Shown: in pieces, positions 17,901 to 25,984 of the stretch
Position numbering within the stretch: position 1 is the first letter of the stretch
Layout: every line of letters starts with the position of its first letter
Assembly (NCBI GenBank): GCA_947650915.1
Contig: CANSWY010000001.1
Location: 248,001-312,000, forward strand
Origin: an uncultured Eggerthellaceae bacterium
GTDB taxonomy: Bacteria; Actinomycetota; Coriobacteriia; Coriobacteriales; Eggerthellaceae
Length of the DNA: 64,000 nucleotides
Reading direction: 5' to 3'
Translations under genes and position numbers: made by a program
Notes under the pieces: generated by a model
Told to the model about the DNA's origin: nothing
The model's input: only the letters and a program-made list of their open reading frames with translations
The model's database searches: none

Positions 17901-18424
17901 TGAACCAAGCGGTGGAAGAGGTGCGCGAGTCCCCGGAGGGCACGGTGGCCGCACGTCCGGATCTGTCCGACATCACGGTGAACATCCCGGGGCGCACCTA
18001 TCTTTCTGACGAATATCTGCCGGACATCGCTGAGCGCGTGCTGTGGTACCGCCGAGTGGCATCCGCCTACGCCGTGGAAGACGTGGATGCGCTAGAGGAG
18101 CGGCTGGCATCAGAGCATCCGGGAGAGCCGGCTGAGGCGCGCACCTTGTTCCAGAAGGCGCGCCTGCGCGCTTTCGCGGCTGTGCGGGGCATCACGAACG
18201 TGTCGGTGAGCGCGGGCAAGCTCAATGTCGAGGGCGCTGCCCTTGACCGGGACCAGCGCATCCGTCTGAAGCGCTCAGGCGGCAGATATCTGCCTGAGAA
18301 GAAGAAAGCCATCGTCCCGCTCTCTAAGGCCAGTTCATCTGACGCCTCGGATGCGGAGCTTGCGGGAGATGTCCTAAGATACCTGTCATCCGTTTGGGAA
18401 GGAGAGCCATCTGATGGCGAATGA
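14948..18424 (+). CDS. mfd: Transcription-repair coupling factor Mfd
   Basis: 1158 residues, full length. Mfd displaces RNA polymerase stalled at lesions and recruits UvrA. The order of domains is typical: UvrB-like N-terminal region; RNA-polymerase-interacting CarD-like domain at about 480-550 (YEPGDYVVHSTYGIALF); RecG-like translocase with Walker A GDVGFGKTE (about 634-642) and DEEQ box IIDEEQRFG (about 733-741); motif TATPIPRTM; helicase C domain with GRVGRSSTQAF; and the C-terminal TRCF domain (about 1000-1110). It overlaps the gltX start by 11 bp, so the two are probably co-translated. Confidence 0.98.
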   Translation: MLIEPIEKMLAASGCLDSFWGKLDAGEDATLGVASSARPLMVAARFAHAPQPTLVIVSGEEAADAFARNVRAYAGNDAVLRFPERTDVPGTGAPASPQTVACRLQALHALRQGAPVVVIASAQSLLRALPPVSADIAAPLTLAQGDDLSDGAVEGAEDLDGLKRRLEAMGYQNTGELDGPGTFCSHVGVVDVFPGNLEHPVRIDLFGDEVEEIRRIVPSTGQTISTLPSVDVFPVTEFPQDDQALKAAARALQKTAMTNKGARSLLERLEEGLRFDGADALLPYLYPKTATIGDYAGADSLCALIEPRSLMDNMANAAKGIEEACAKSPFPTHGLFVPAPSISFGHGVRATYVSIMQVGSSADDELPVKRTDVAGSPERLFGKLRTWAEARYLCLFSVPDARARAAFELDLVDESLPIRDIPVSDEAGPLSRGVVNVVAEDIPLGIIIPKAKIALVSVNDLKRMNADGSTRSRIDITDITFPYEPGDYVVHSTYGIALFKDIVRRDMDGVERDYLELDYAEGDKLFLPIEQFDKVTRYVGPEGAEPKITRLDSTDWSRAMQRARKATRKLAFDLVDVYARRAAAKGHALCVDTPWMHQLEESFPYQETPDQARAIEDVLADMASKRPMDRLVCGDVGFGKTEVAIRAAFAAAQNGKQVMVLCPTTILAQQHYASFKERLAPFKARVDVLSRFRTPAQQKESLEGFAKGEVDVLVGTHRLLSRDVNPHDLGLVIIDEEQRFGVGHKEQFKNLRESVDVLTLSATPIPRTMQMATSGVRDMSLILTPPDDRLPVKVHVGEWDPDVVSDAIRYELARKGQVYYVSNRVKTIREAEDRVHAVAPEARVGVAHGKMSKDELERVMEDFAAGEVDVLVATTIIESGIDNPHTNTLIIEDAQRLGLSQMYQLKGRVGRSSTQAFAYFMFPEEAYLTEEAHARLMALSDNQDLGSGMRIALKDLEIRGAGDILGAEQSGNMSAVGFDLFSQLLNQAVEEVRESPEGTVAARPDLSDITVNIPGRTYLSDEYLPDIAERVLWYRRVASAYAVEDVDALEERLASEHPGEPAEARTLFQKARLRAFAAVRGITNVSVSAGKLNVEGAALDRDQRIRLKRSGGRYLPEKKKAIVPLSKASSSDASDAELAGDVLRYLSSVWEGEPSDGE

Positions 18425-20024
18425 GGAGATGAAGGTGCGCGTCCGGTTCGCGCCGTCGCCCACGGGCATGCTGCATCTGGGCGGTGCCCGGACGGCCATC
18501 TATAACTGGGCGTTCGCGCGCTCGCAAGGCGGGGATTTCATCCTGCGCATCGAAGACACCGATCCGGAGCGCTCCACTCATGAGAACACCCAGATCATCC
18601 TCCGTGCGCTCAGGTGGCTCGGCCTTGAGTGGGATGAAGGGCCGGAAGTGGGGGGCGCTGTGGGTCCGTACTTCCAGACCGAGCGCATGGCCACCTATGA
18701 GGCGGCTTTGGAGGAGCTGAAAGCGACGGGCGCGGCCTATCCGTGCTTCTGCTCCAAAGAGCGCTTGGACGCGTGCCGGGCGCAGGCGGAGAAGAGCCAA
18801 GGCGGATATGCGGGCTACGACGGCCATTGCCGCGATATGGATCCAGAGGAAGCAGCCGCGCGCATCGCGGCCGGGGAGCCTCATGTGTGGCGTTTGCGCG
18901 TGCCGGAAGGCCATGGCCCCATCGCCTTCGATGACGCGGTCTACGGTGCCATGAGCTTTCCCGCTGACGTCATGGACGACCTCATCCTCGTGCGCTCGGA
19001 TGGCAGTCCCACCTACAACTTCGCGGTGGTCTGCGATGACGCGAACATGGGCATCACCCATGTCATCCGCGGCGACGACCACCTGTCGAACACGCCGCGC
19101 CAGATCCTGATCTATGAGGCTTTGGGCCTTCCTGTGCCCATATTCGCGCATCTGCCCATGATCTTGGGGCCGGATGGCAAGAAGCTCTCCAAGCGCCATG
19201 GCGCCACGAACGTGGAGGACTACCGTGACCGCGGTTTCTTGGCGGACGCCATGGTGAACTATCTGGCGCTTTTGGGATGGTCCTTGGACGGAGAGACCAC
19301 GCAGATCCCGCGTGAGATGCTGGCATCGGAGTTCTCCTTGGAGCGCATCTCCAAGAAGGATGCGGTGTTCGACGAAGAGAAGCTCACCTGGCTTGACGGC
19401 GTCTACATGCGCGAGATGTCCGTGGGCGAGTGGATCGGCGAAGCCACGCCATGGCTTGCCTATGCCCACCGCCTGGGCGCGCAGGCGCTTGCAGGCGTGA
19501 GCGTCGTGCCCTCGCCTGACAAGGATCAGCAGAAAGAGCGCCTCGCCTCGCTCATCGCGCCTTGGCAGGATGTGCCGGAAGAGGAGTGGCAGGAACTGGT
19601 GGCCGAAGTGGCCGACCGCCGCGCGTGGTACGAGCGCATCTATCCGCTCATCATCGAACGCCAGACCACGTTCAACGAACTGCCTGACAAGCTGGCGTTC
19701 CTCTTCTGGGGTGCGAACGTGGCGCTGGATGAGAAGAGCGTGGCGAAGGTGCTGAAGAAAGAAGGCGGCAGGGCGGATGAAGCGCTCGAGCTTTGCCGGG
19801 AGGTGCTGACGGATGGGTCCATCCCTTGGGAGGCGGAGCCGCTCCAAGAGGCGTGCCGCGCCAAGGGCGAGGCGGCGGGATTGAAGCCGAAGCTCTTGTT
19901 CCAGCCGCTGCGCGTGGCCGTGAGCGGCAACCAGGTGTCCCCGCCTTTGCTCGAATCCATCGAGCTGCTGTCGCGCTCGGATGTGCTCGCGCGCATCGAC
20001 GGCGTGCTCTCGATCATGAGATGA
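18414..20024 (+). CDS. gltX: Glutamyl-tRNA synthetase
   Basis: 536-residue class I synthetase. The HIGH-type motif is in PSPTGMLHLGGARTA (14-28), and KMSKS is represented by KKLSKRHGA near residue 257. A cysteine-containing stretch (YPCFCSKERLDACRAQAE) follows the catalytic core. The start ATG lies within the end of mfd and has GGAGAG upstream. Whether it also charges tRNA-Gln (non-discriminating form) depends on GatCAB elsewhere in the genome. Confidence 0.97.
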   Translation: MANEEMKVRVRFAPSPTGMLHLGGARTAIYNWAFARSQGGDFILRIEDTDPERSTHENTQIILRALRWLGLEWDEGPEVGGAVGPYFQTERMATYEAALEELKATGAAYPCFCSKERLDACRAQAEKSQGGYAGYDGHCRDMDPEEAAARIAAGEPHVWRLRVPEGHGPIAFDDAVYGAMSFPADVMDDLILVRSDGSPTYNFAVVCDDANMGITHVIRGDDHLSNTPRQILIYEALGLPVPIFAHLPMILGPDGKKLSKRHGATNVEDYRDRGFLADAMVNYLALLGWSLDGETTQIPREMLASEFSLERISKKDAVFDEEKLTWLDGVYMREMSVGEWIGEATPWLAYAHRLGAQALAGVSVVPSPDKDQQKERLASLIAPWQDVPEEEWQELVAEVADRRAWYERIYPLIIERQTTFNELPDKLAFLFWGANVALDEKSVAKVLKKEGGRADEALELCREVLTDGSIPWEAEPLQEACRAKGEAAGLKPKLLFQPLRVAVSGNQVSPPLLESIELLSRSDVLARIDGVLSIMR

Positions 20025-20069
20025 TGCGGGACTGCGCCTCCTGAACGCGAACGGGCAACGGCTCCCCAG

Positions 20070-20161
20070 GTGCGAAAGGGACGTCCCAAATTGCACATAG
20101 GAAAAGAGAGTCAGTGCTGGAAGACATTTCCTATGTGCAATTTGGGACGTCCCTTTCGCAC
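20070..20161. repeat. Dispersed palindromic element, copy 2 (perfect)
   Basis: Two 35-base arms are exact reverse complements (20070-20104 and 20127-20161), with a 22-base loop that contains TCAGTGCT. Outer edge GTGCGAAAGGGACGTCCC, inner edge TTGCACATAGGAAA. Compared with copy 1 the three bases after GTGC are changed on both arms, so pairing is kept. It sits between the converging gltX and DUF1461 genes, where it could act as a two-way terminator. Confidence 0.95.
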
Positions 20162-20187
20162 ATCTTTCGCACCGGAGGGAGGTGTTC

Positions 20188-21060
20188 TCAGGCTTGGAGC
20201 CCTGCTGACTGGCGCGGCGCTTCTTTTACAGCGGCCTTCTTGCGGATGATCACCGCCCCGATGACGATGCTGGCCACAGCCACCACGCAGCTTGTGGCGA
20301 GCCACCACGCTCCCATGCCCATCCAGAACCCAAGGGGATACATCTGGATGAGCAGACTGTTTGCGGGAAAGACCCAGGTGCCATCGGTGAAGAAGAGGGA
20401 GTGCATCCAAGCGAAGAGCGCATCGAACCCGAGCAGGCCCCAGATGCCCAGCACCGTGAACAACACCAAGGTGGCCGCCCCGCCGAAGAGAAGAGCGCGG
20501 CCGGCCGCTACTGGTCCGAACATCATCACGAGGGTCATCAGGCAGAATGCGGCGATCATCGTGCATCCGAGGATGGGCATGCGCGCAGCGCTCACCACGT
20601 CGTTCACTTCATTCAGATGCGTGATGGCGTCGGCATCCAGGGCGTAGGACGGGTCCAGCTCGTAGAGCGCCAGCATGGCATCCCAGGGCTTCATCTGGAG
20701 CGCGTCTTCTTCAGCGAGGATGGCGCGCGCCTCATCAGTCCAGCGATCCGCCTTCTCGGGGTCTGCGGCTGAAGCGGCAGCCTGCCTGATGAGCGCCACC
20801 GCATAGCGCTCGTCAGCGGCGCTCCCTCCGTCCACGTCCCGCGCATATCCATCCACCGTGAACTCGCGCGTCTCCAATGCCAGATCCAGCAGCTGGTCAT
20901 GGGCATAAGGCGAGGCATCGAAGGCGCTGTTGTCCGAGGAGAGGTTGCGCGTGATCTGCGGGAAGCCCGCACAGACAGCGAATCCGATGGCCAGATAGGT
21001 GAAAGCCAGGGCAGCGGCGGCCAGGATGCAGAGCACGCGCTGTTGGATCTTCTTGTTCAT
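20188..21060 (-). CDS. DUF1461 (TIGR01906-like) integral membrane protein
   Basis: 290 residues from the ATG at 21060 with AAAGGACG upstream. One N-terminal membrane helix (about 8-31) is followed by an outside domain with YAHDQLLDLALETREFTVDG, then four C-terminal helices (about 155-175, 180-205, 240-275). The stretch MHSLFFTDGTWVFPANSLL and following IQMYPLGFW matches the DUF1461 pattern of a small-residue-to-FF/WxF signature with a late LIxxxPxxFW. The function of the family is unknown. It is divergent from the ATP-grasp-like gene. Confidence 0.85.
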   Translation of the reverse strand: MNKKIQQRVLCILAAAALAFTYLAIGFAVCAGFPQITRNLSSDNSAFDASPYAHDQLLDLALETREFTVDGYARDVDGGSAADERYAVALIRQAAASAADPEKADRWTDEARAILAEEDALQMKPWDAMLALYELDPSYALDADAITHLNEVNDVVSAARMPILGCTMIAAFCLMTLVMMFGPVAAGRALLFGGAATLVLFTVLGIWGLLGFDALFAWMHSLFFTDGTWVFPANSLLIQMYPLGFWMGMGAWWLATSCVVAVASIVIGAVIIRKKAAVKEAPRQSAGLQA

Positions 21061-21099
21061 GGACGATGCACGTCCTTTCTCTTCTGAGCGGGGAAATAT

Positions 21100-21127
21100 A
21101 CTATACGAACTGACCCATGACGGACAA
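21100..21127 (-). promoter_or_regulatory. Likely promoter of the DUF1461 gene
   Basis: On the reverse strand TTGTCC and TATAGT are separated by 16 bp, and the -10 box lies about 40 bases before the start codon. Reasonable but not consensus. Confidence 0.45.
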
Positions 21128-21148
21128 CGCGCGGGAGAGGGAGGGGCC

Positions 21149-22498
21149 ATGGCGGCTTCGATGCATGAGTTGAGGGAAGAGTACTTGGACATCGCGCGGT
21201 CGCTCTCAGGGGATGTGCCGGGACGCGAACGCGCGATGGCCGCCATCGGGGCGTCTGACGTCCGAGCCTATGGGCGCCCGGTGGAGTTCTCCTACGTGCC
21301 TTACGTCTTCGCGCCTGAGGACGTGGCATATCTGGAAGAGGTATGCGCACGCACGCACGGGCTGCTCTCCAAGGTGATCGCACGCTATCTGGAAGATGAA
21401 GGGTATCGGCGCCTTTTCGGCTTCACAGAAGAGCTGGAGCGCCTCATCATGCTGCCTTGTCCCTATGAAGAGAAGCTCCCCATGGCGCGCTTCGATGTGT
21501 TCCTGGATGACCGTGACCGGAGCTTCAAGTTCTGCGAATTCAACACCGACGGCTCTGGAGCCATGTCGCGTGATGCCGAATGCGGGCGGGCTTTGGCGGA
21601 AGGGGAGGCGTACCAGCGTTTCTCTTCTCTCCACCCCATTCAGCAGTTCGATCTCTTCGATTCTTGGGTGGCTGCGTTCATGGACACCTACCGCTCCTGC
21701 GGCCGTTTCCCGGACGACCCGGTGGTGGCCATAACCGACTTCGAAGAGAGCGGCGTCAAGAGCGATTTCGTGCGCTTTCTGGCTGCCTTCGAACGCGCTG
21801 GCATCTCTGCGCGTTTCGTGGATGTGCGCAGCTTCGCCTATGACGGGAAGCGGTTGACGGATCCGTCGGACGGTGCCGTCATCAATGCGGTCTATCGGCG
21901 TGCCGTCACTTCTGAGATGCTCCAGCACCCCGGCGAATGCGACGCGTTCATCAACGCCACGGCGGACATGAACGTCTGCACCATCGGGCACTTCCGCACC
22001 ACGGTGGTGCATTCCAAGATGGTGTCGGTGGTGCTCCATGACCCGGCCACGTCAGCGTTCTTGGATGAGGGGGAACGAGCGTTCATCCAGGCCCATGTCC
22101 CGCGCACCTACCGCTTGAAGGTCAAAGAGGCCCAGCTCGTCGAAGAGGTGAAGGCCGAGAAGGATCTTTGGATCATCAAGCCGGAGGACGACTATGGCGC
22201 CCATGGCGTCTTCGCTGGCATCGACCATGATGAGGATGCGTGGGCGCGGATCGTGGATGAGCGGCTGGATGCGGGCTGCATCGTCCAGGAATACTATCTG
22301 CCGCGCACGGTGCCCTTGATGCCCGCGCGCCTGCCGGTGGACGGGGATGCCCTGCGCGTGGAGGATTGGCACACGATGCCCGGGCTCTACACCTACAACG
22401 GGCGCTTCGCGGGCGTGTATTCGCGGGAAGGGCGCGAGGGTGTCATCGCGCTCGATCATGGCGGCCTGGTCTCTCCCAGCTTCCGTATCACCGGATAG
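21149..22498 (+). CDS. Circularly permuted ATP-grasp-like protein of unknown substrate
   Basis: 449 residues, ATG with GGGAGGGG immediately upstream. The central part reads FKFCEFNTDGSGAMSRD, like the glutamate/asparagine metal site (ExN) that occurs before the ATP part in permuted ATP-grasp enzymes. Later come VAITDFEESG, then LWIIKPEDDYGAHGVFAG, the lysine-containing nucleotide-binding strand and glycine loop, and CIVQEYYLPRTVPL. Family knowledge: such proteins resemble glutathionylspermidine synthase and form amide bonds between a carboxylate and an amine. The substrates here are unknown. It stands alone upstream of rpsP. Confidence 0.75.
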   Translation: MAASMHELREEYLDIARSLSGDVPGRERAMAAIGASDVRAYGRPVEFSYVPYVFAPEDVAYLEEVCARTHGLLSKVIARYLEDEGYRRLFGFTEELERLIMLPCPYEEKLPMARFDVFLDDRDRSFKFCEFNTDGSGAMSRDAECGRALAEGEAYQRFSSLHPIQQFDLFDSWVAAFMDTYRSCGRFPDDPVVAITDFEESGVKSDFVRFLAAFERAGISARFVDVRSFAYDGKRLTDPSDGAVINAVYRRAVTSEMLQHPGECDAFINATADMNVCTIGHFRTTVVHSKMVSVVLHDPATSAFLDEGERAFIQAHVPRTYRLKVKEAQLVEEVKAEKDLWIIKPEDDYGAHGVFAGIDHDEDAWARIVDERLDAGCIVQEYYLPRTVPLMPARLPVDGDALRVEDWHTMPGLYTYNGRFAGVYSREGREGVIALDHGGLVSPSFRITG

Positions 22499-22502
22499 CA
22501 CC

Positions 22503-22531
22503 TTGCAAAACAGCTGCACCGCAGGTATGAT
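22503..22531 (+). promoter_or_regulatory. Promoter of the rpsP-khpA-rimM-trmD operon
   Basis: TTGCAA, a 17-bp spacer and TATGAT lie about 50 bases before rpsP. An 8-bp inverted repeat (AAAACAGC at 22507-22514 and GCTGTTTT at 22540-22547) brackets the -10 box and could be an operator or a leader hairpin. Confidence 0.7.
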
Positions 22532-22578
22532 TCACAACTGCTGTTTTCAATTTGCACGAATAAAGGAGCACGGTTTTC

Positions 22579-22821
22579 ATGGTCAAGATTCGTCTGGCAC
22601 GTCATGGCGCGAAGAAGCGCCCGTATTATCGCGTGGTGGTCTCTGATTCTCGCTGCCCGCGCGACGGCAAGTTCATCGAACAGGTGGGGCGCTACAATCC
22701 CTGCTCCAACCCGAAGCTGATCGAGCTTGACCTTGAGAAGATCGACGCGTGGGTGGGCAAGGGTGCTCAGGTGAGCGACACCGTCCAGCATCTGATGAAA
22801 CTCGCTCGGGAAAGCGCCTAG
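22579..22821 (+). CDS. rpsP: 30S ribosomal protein S16
   Basis: 80 residues with the standard start [17 protein letters not shown] and [21 protein letters not shown] lies upstream of ATG. First gene of the conserved rpsP-khpA-rimM-trmD operon; it stabilises the 5' domain of 16S rRNA in the small subunit. Confidence 0.98.
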   Translation: MVKIRLARHGAKKRPYYRVVVSDSRCPRDGKFIEQVGRYNPCSNPKLIELDLEKIDAWVGKGAQVSDTVQHLMKLARESA

Positions 22822-22826
22822 CCACC

Positions 22827-23078
22827 ATGGACAGCACCGCGGAGGAGTTGGCATCGCTCGTCGAATTCGTGGTCACGCCGCTGGTCGACCATCCGGATGA
22901 GGTGGATCTCTCTCTTGTCAGCGAAGATGGCCGCGTACAGATCGAGGTCCGGGTGGACCCATCCGATGCAGGCAAGGTCATCGGGCGGCAAGGCCGCGTG
23001 ATCAAGTCCATCCGCACTCTCGTGCGCGCGGCGGCCTCCCGCAAAGGCGTGCAGGCTGAGGTGGAGCTGGTCGATTAG
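22827..23078 (+). CDS. khpA: KH-domain RNA-binding protein KhpA
   Basis: 83 residues. A single KH domain with the GxxG loop in GKVIGRQGRVIKSIRTLV. Family knowledge: KhpA pairs with KhpB (Jag/EloR) and binds RNA, affecting cell elongation and division in several Gram-positives. The gene lies 5 bp after rpsP, and its stop shares one base with the GTG start of rimM. Confidence 0.93.
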   Translation: MDSTAEELASLVEFVVTPLVDHPDEVDLSLVSEDGRVQIEVRVDPSDAGKVIGRQGRVIKSIRTLVRAAASRKGVQAEVELVD

Positions 23079-23602
23079 TGCACGGTTGGTACGCGGCGGC
23101 GCGCGTCGCCGGAACGAAGGGTCTGGAAGGAAAGCTGAGGCTTGCAGATGCCTCAGCTTTCTTGCGTTCAGCGCATCCGGGCGTGCAGGCCGCTTTCGTC
23201 CCTCCGCGTGAGGATGCGCCCCGGTTCGCTTCGGTTGATGCATTCGAAGAGGATGGCCCTGATGGGTGCATCGCTGTCCTCGGCGGCGTGGCCGATCGCA
23301 GCGCAGCAGAGCTCCTTTCGGGCTGCATGGTGCTCCTGGAAGGGGAGGCCTCCGAAGAGGAGGGGGACACTGTTCCGTTCTCAGGCATCGTGGGCTTCAT
23401 CGTGGAAGATGCGGATGCGGGAGAGGTGGGCGTGGTGGAAGCGGTGGATGCCGGCCCGGATCGGGTGCAGCCGCTGATCACCGTGGCGCGCACAAACGCC
23501 CCGTCGGCCCTGATCCCTTTGGTGGACGACCTCATCGTCAGCATCGATGAAGCGCGCCAGTGTCTGATCATGCGACTGCCCTCAGGGCTTCTTGACATCT
23601 GA
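23078..23602 (+). CDS. rimM: Ribosome maturation factor RimM
   Basis: 174 residues from a GTG that overlaps the khpA stop (TAGTG). The N-terminal RimM barrel begins with [16 protein letters not shown]; the C-terminal PRC-barrel includes VVEAVDAGP and the [15 protein letters not shown] stretch. It assists maturation of the 3' head domain of 16S rRNA by binding S19. The central part is more acidic than usual ([10 protein letters not shown]). Position between khpA and trmD supports the call. Confidence 0.93.
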   Translation: MHGWYAAARVAGTKGLEGKLRLADASAFLRSAHPGVQAAFVPPREDAPRFASVDAFEEDGPDGCIAVLGGVADRSAAELLSGCMVLLEGEASEEEGDTVPFSGIVGFIVEDADAGEVGVVEAVDAGPDRVQPLITVARTNAPSALIPLVDDLIVSIDEARQCLIMRLPSGLLDI

Positions 23603-23609
23603 GGGCGCC

Positions 23610-24311
23610 ATGAGGATCGATTGCATCACCACGTTCCCTGACATGTACGCCTCTGTGATGGGCACGTCCATGATGAAACGGGCCCAAGAAAAGGGCATCC
23701 TGCAGTTCCAAGCCCATGATCTCCGGGCGTGGGCGGAGGGCGTCCATCGCAAGACGGATGACTATCCTTACGGCGGAGGATGCGGTCTGGTGATGATGTG
23801 CGATCCCATCTTCAAGGCCACTGAAGATGTGCTGGGCCTGCCTTCCGGGTCTCTGCCCGGCGCGCATTTGGATGCGGGCGTGAAAGTGGTGTTCATGGCA
23901 CCGCACGGCCAGGTGTTCGATGACGCCTGCGCCCGGCGCCTTTCAGCTGAAGAACGGCTCGTGTTCGTCTGCGGCCACTATGAGGGGATCGATGAGCGTG
24001 CGTATGCCCTGGCCGATGAGGTCATCTCCATCGGGGATTACGTCCTCACCAGCGGAGAGCTTGCTTCCATGGTGGTGATCGATGCGGTGGTGCGGAAGCT
24101 GCCAGGGGTCTTGGGAGCAGAAGGAGGGGCGGAAGAGGAGTCCTTCGCTGCGGGTCTCTTGGAGCATCCGCAGTACACGCGCCCGGCGAGCTACCGCGGC
24201 ATGGGTGTTCCCGAGGTGCTGCTCTCCGGCCACCATGCGAACATCGAAGCGTGGCGCCGGGAGGAATCGCTCCGGCGCACCCGGAAGCTCAGGCCCGATC
24301 TCCTGGATTGA
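23610..24311 (+). CDS. trmD: tRNA (guanine37-N1)-methyltransferase
   Basis: 233 residues. SPOUT-family enzyme that methylates G37 of tRNAs reading CNN codons and prevents +1 frameshifts. Seen motifs: [13 protein letters not shown] at the start, [26 protein letters not shown] and the knot [14 protein letters not shown]; late [16 protein letters not shown]. The ATG has GAGGGCG upstream; the upstream in-frame start at 23592 lies within rimM and is less likely. Confidence 0.97.
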   Translation: MRIDCITTFPDMYASVMGTSMMKRAQEKGILQFQAHDLRAWAEGVHRKTDDYPYGGGCGLVMMCDPIFKATEDVLGLPSGSLPGAHLDAGVKVVFMAPHGQVFDDACARRLSAEERLVFVCGHYEGIDERAYALADEVISIGDYVLTSGELASMVVIDAVVRKLPGVLGAEGGAEEESFAAGLLEHPQYTRPASYRGMGVPEVLLSGHHANIEAWRREESLRRTRKLRPDLLD

Positions 24312-24436
24312 GCCGCGCGCATTCGTCCTCTGTGCCCCGCAGGGAGCTGACGGGTTAGGTTATGATGATGCGCGGCTTGCGCGCGCTCGCACCAGATGCG
24401 GTGCGCTTTGGCAGCTCCGATCGACCCAGAAAGGCG

Positions 24437-25015
24437 ATGGCAGGGATGTATTCAGGCGAACACGCTGAGAAGAAAAGAGGGATGGGGCGTTCCATCCTTT
24501 CGTTCGTCCTCACCATCGCGGTCATCGTGGCGATCGCGTGGGGGCTGCGCACCTTCGTCTTCCAAGCTTATGAGATCCCCTCCGGTTCCATGGAGGACAC
24601 CATCATGACCGGAGACATGGTGTTCTCTGAAAAGCTCTCCTATTACGCGGGGAGTCCGGAGCAGGGCGACATCATCACGTTCAAAGATCCTGAGATCCCT
24701 TCGCGCACCCTCATCAAGCGCGTCATCGCCACCGATGGCCAGACGGTCCAGCTGATCGATGGCAAGGTGTACGTGGACGGACAGGAGCTGGACGAGCCGT
24801 ATACAGACGGCAAGGAGACATGGCCGCTCACCTCATCCTACGGCTTGCCCGTTGAGTATCCTTACAAGGTCCCCGAGGGCGAAGTCTGGGTCATGGGGGA
24901 CAACCGCACCAATTCGCAGGATTCCCGCTATTTCGGCTCCATTCCCGTATCATCGGTCACCGGAAAAGCGGTGTTCACCTACTGGCCCTTGGACAGCATC
25001 GGCATGCTGGAGTAG
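24437..25015 (+). CDS. lepB: Signal peptidase I
   Basis: 192 residues from the chosen ATG (AAAGGCG just upstream; in-frame ATGs at 24362 and 24446 are alternatives). One N-terminal membrane helix (about 20-40), then the catalytic serine box IPSGSMEDTIMTGD with Ser51 and the lysine box SRTLIKRVIATDG with Lys94. The conserved GDNRTNSQDSR comes near the C-terminus. It cuts Sec and Tat signal peptides on the outer face of the membrane. It follows trmD by 125 bp. Confidence 0.95.
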   Translation: MAGMYSGEHAEKKRGMGRSILSFVLTIAVIVAIAWGLRTFVFQAYEIPSGSMEDTIMTGDMVFSEKLSYYAGSPEQGDIITFKDPEIPSRTLIKRVIATDGQTVQLIDGKVYVDGQELDEPYTDGKETWPLTSSYGLPVEYPYKVPEGEVWVMGDNRTNSQDSRYFGSIPVSSVTGKAVFTYWPLDSIGMLE

Positions 25016-25063
25016 GGCCTGTGTCCTGAACGAGCACGACAAGAGGAAGGCAACGGAGAAGAC

Positions 25064-25984
25064 ATGAGTTCGGCATCGAAGAACGCTCCCACGTTCCAGG
25101 AAGTGATCATGAGGCTCCAGGAATTCTGGGCCTCCCAGGGCTGCGTGATCCTGCAACCCTACGACAACGAAGTGGGAGCGGGCACGAACGCGCCGGCCAC
25201 CACGTTGCGCGCGTTGGGGCCTGACACCTGGCGCACGGCCTACGTGCAAGGCTGCCGCCGGCCCACGGACGGCCGCTACGGGGAGAATCCGAACCGGTTG
25301 CAGTTCTACTACCAGTTCCAGGTGCTCATCAAGCCCTCTCCTGATGACATTCAAGAGGCGTATCTGGCTTCTTTGCGCGCCATCGGCATAAACACCGATG
25401 AGCATGACGTGCGTTTCGTGGAGGATGACTGGGAGTCTCCCACGTTGGGCGCCTGGGGCCTTGGCTGGGAAGTGTGGATCGACGGCATGGAGGTCACGCA
25501 GTTCACGTATTTCCAGCAGGTGGGCGGCTTCGAATGCAGCCCGGTCCCGGTGGAGATCGCCTACGGGCTTGAGCGCCTCACCATGTTCGTGCAAGGGGTG
25601 GATTCGGTCTACGACATCGTCTGGGCGAAGGGGCCGGACGGCGTCACGTTCACCTACGGGGACGTGTACCTGGAGAACGAGCGCGAATACTCCGCCTACA
25701 ACTTCGAAGTGGCCGACACTGCTTTCCTCTTCCAGGAATTCGCTGATCGCGAAGCCGAATGCCTGAAGACGCTGGAAGCGGGCCTGCCGTTGCCGGCCTA
25801 TGATTCCGTCCTCAAATGCTGCCACACGTTCAATCTGCTGGACGCGCGCGGGGTCATCTCCGCCACGGAGCGCATGGGGTACATCCTGCGCGTCCGCACG
25901 CTGGCGAAAGCGTGTTGCGAATCGTACATGGAGCATGTGGTCGGCTTGCCCGGCGCTGCTGAGAGGAAGGAGGGCACGCGATGA
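25064..25984 (+). CDS. glyQ: Glycyl-tRNA synthetase alpha chain
   Basis: 306 residues. It carries the catalytic class II core of the tetrameric alpha2-beta2 enzyme: [18 protein letters not shown], motif 2 around [16 protein letters not shown], and [13 protein letters not shown] as motif 3. The stop overlaps the start of glyS (ATGA). The two-chain enzyme is a bacterial form not used by classical Actinobacteria such as mycobacteria. Confidence 0.98.
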   Translation: MSSASKNAPTFQEVIMRLQEFWASQGCVILQPYDNEVGAGTNAPATTLRALGPDTWRTAYVQGCRRPTDGRYGENPNRLQFYYQFQVLIKPSPDDIQEAYLASLRAIGINTDEHDVRFVEDDWESPTLGAWGLGWEVWIDGMEVTQFTYFQQVGGFECSPVPVEIAYGLERLTMFVQGVDSVYDIVWAKGPDGVTFTYGDVYLENEREYSAYNFEVADTAFLFQEFADREAECLKTLEAGLPLPAYDSVLKCCHTFNLLDARGVISATERMGYILRVRTLAKACCESYMEHVVGLPGAAERKEGTR

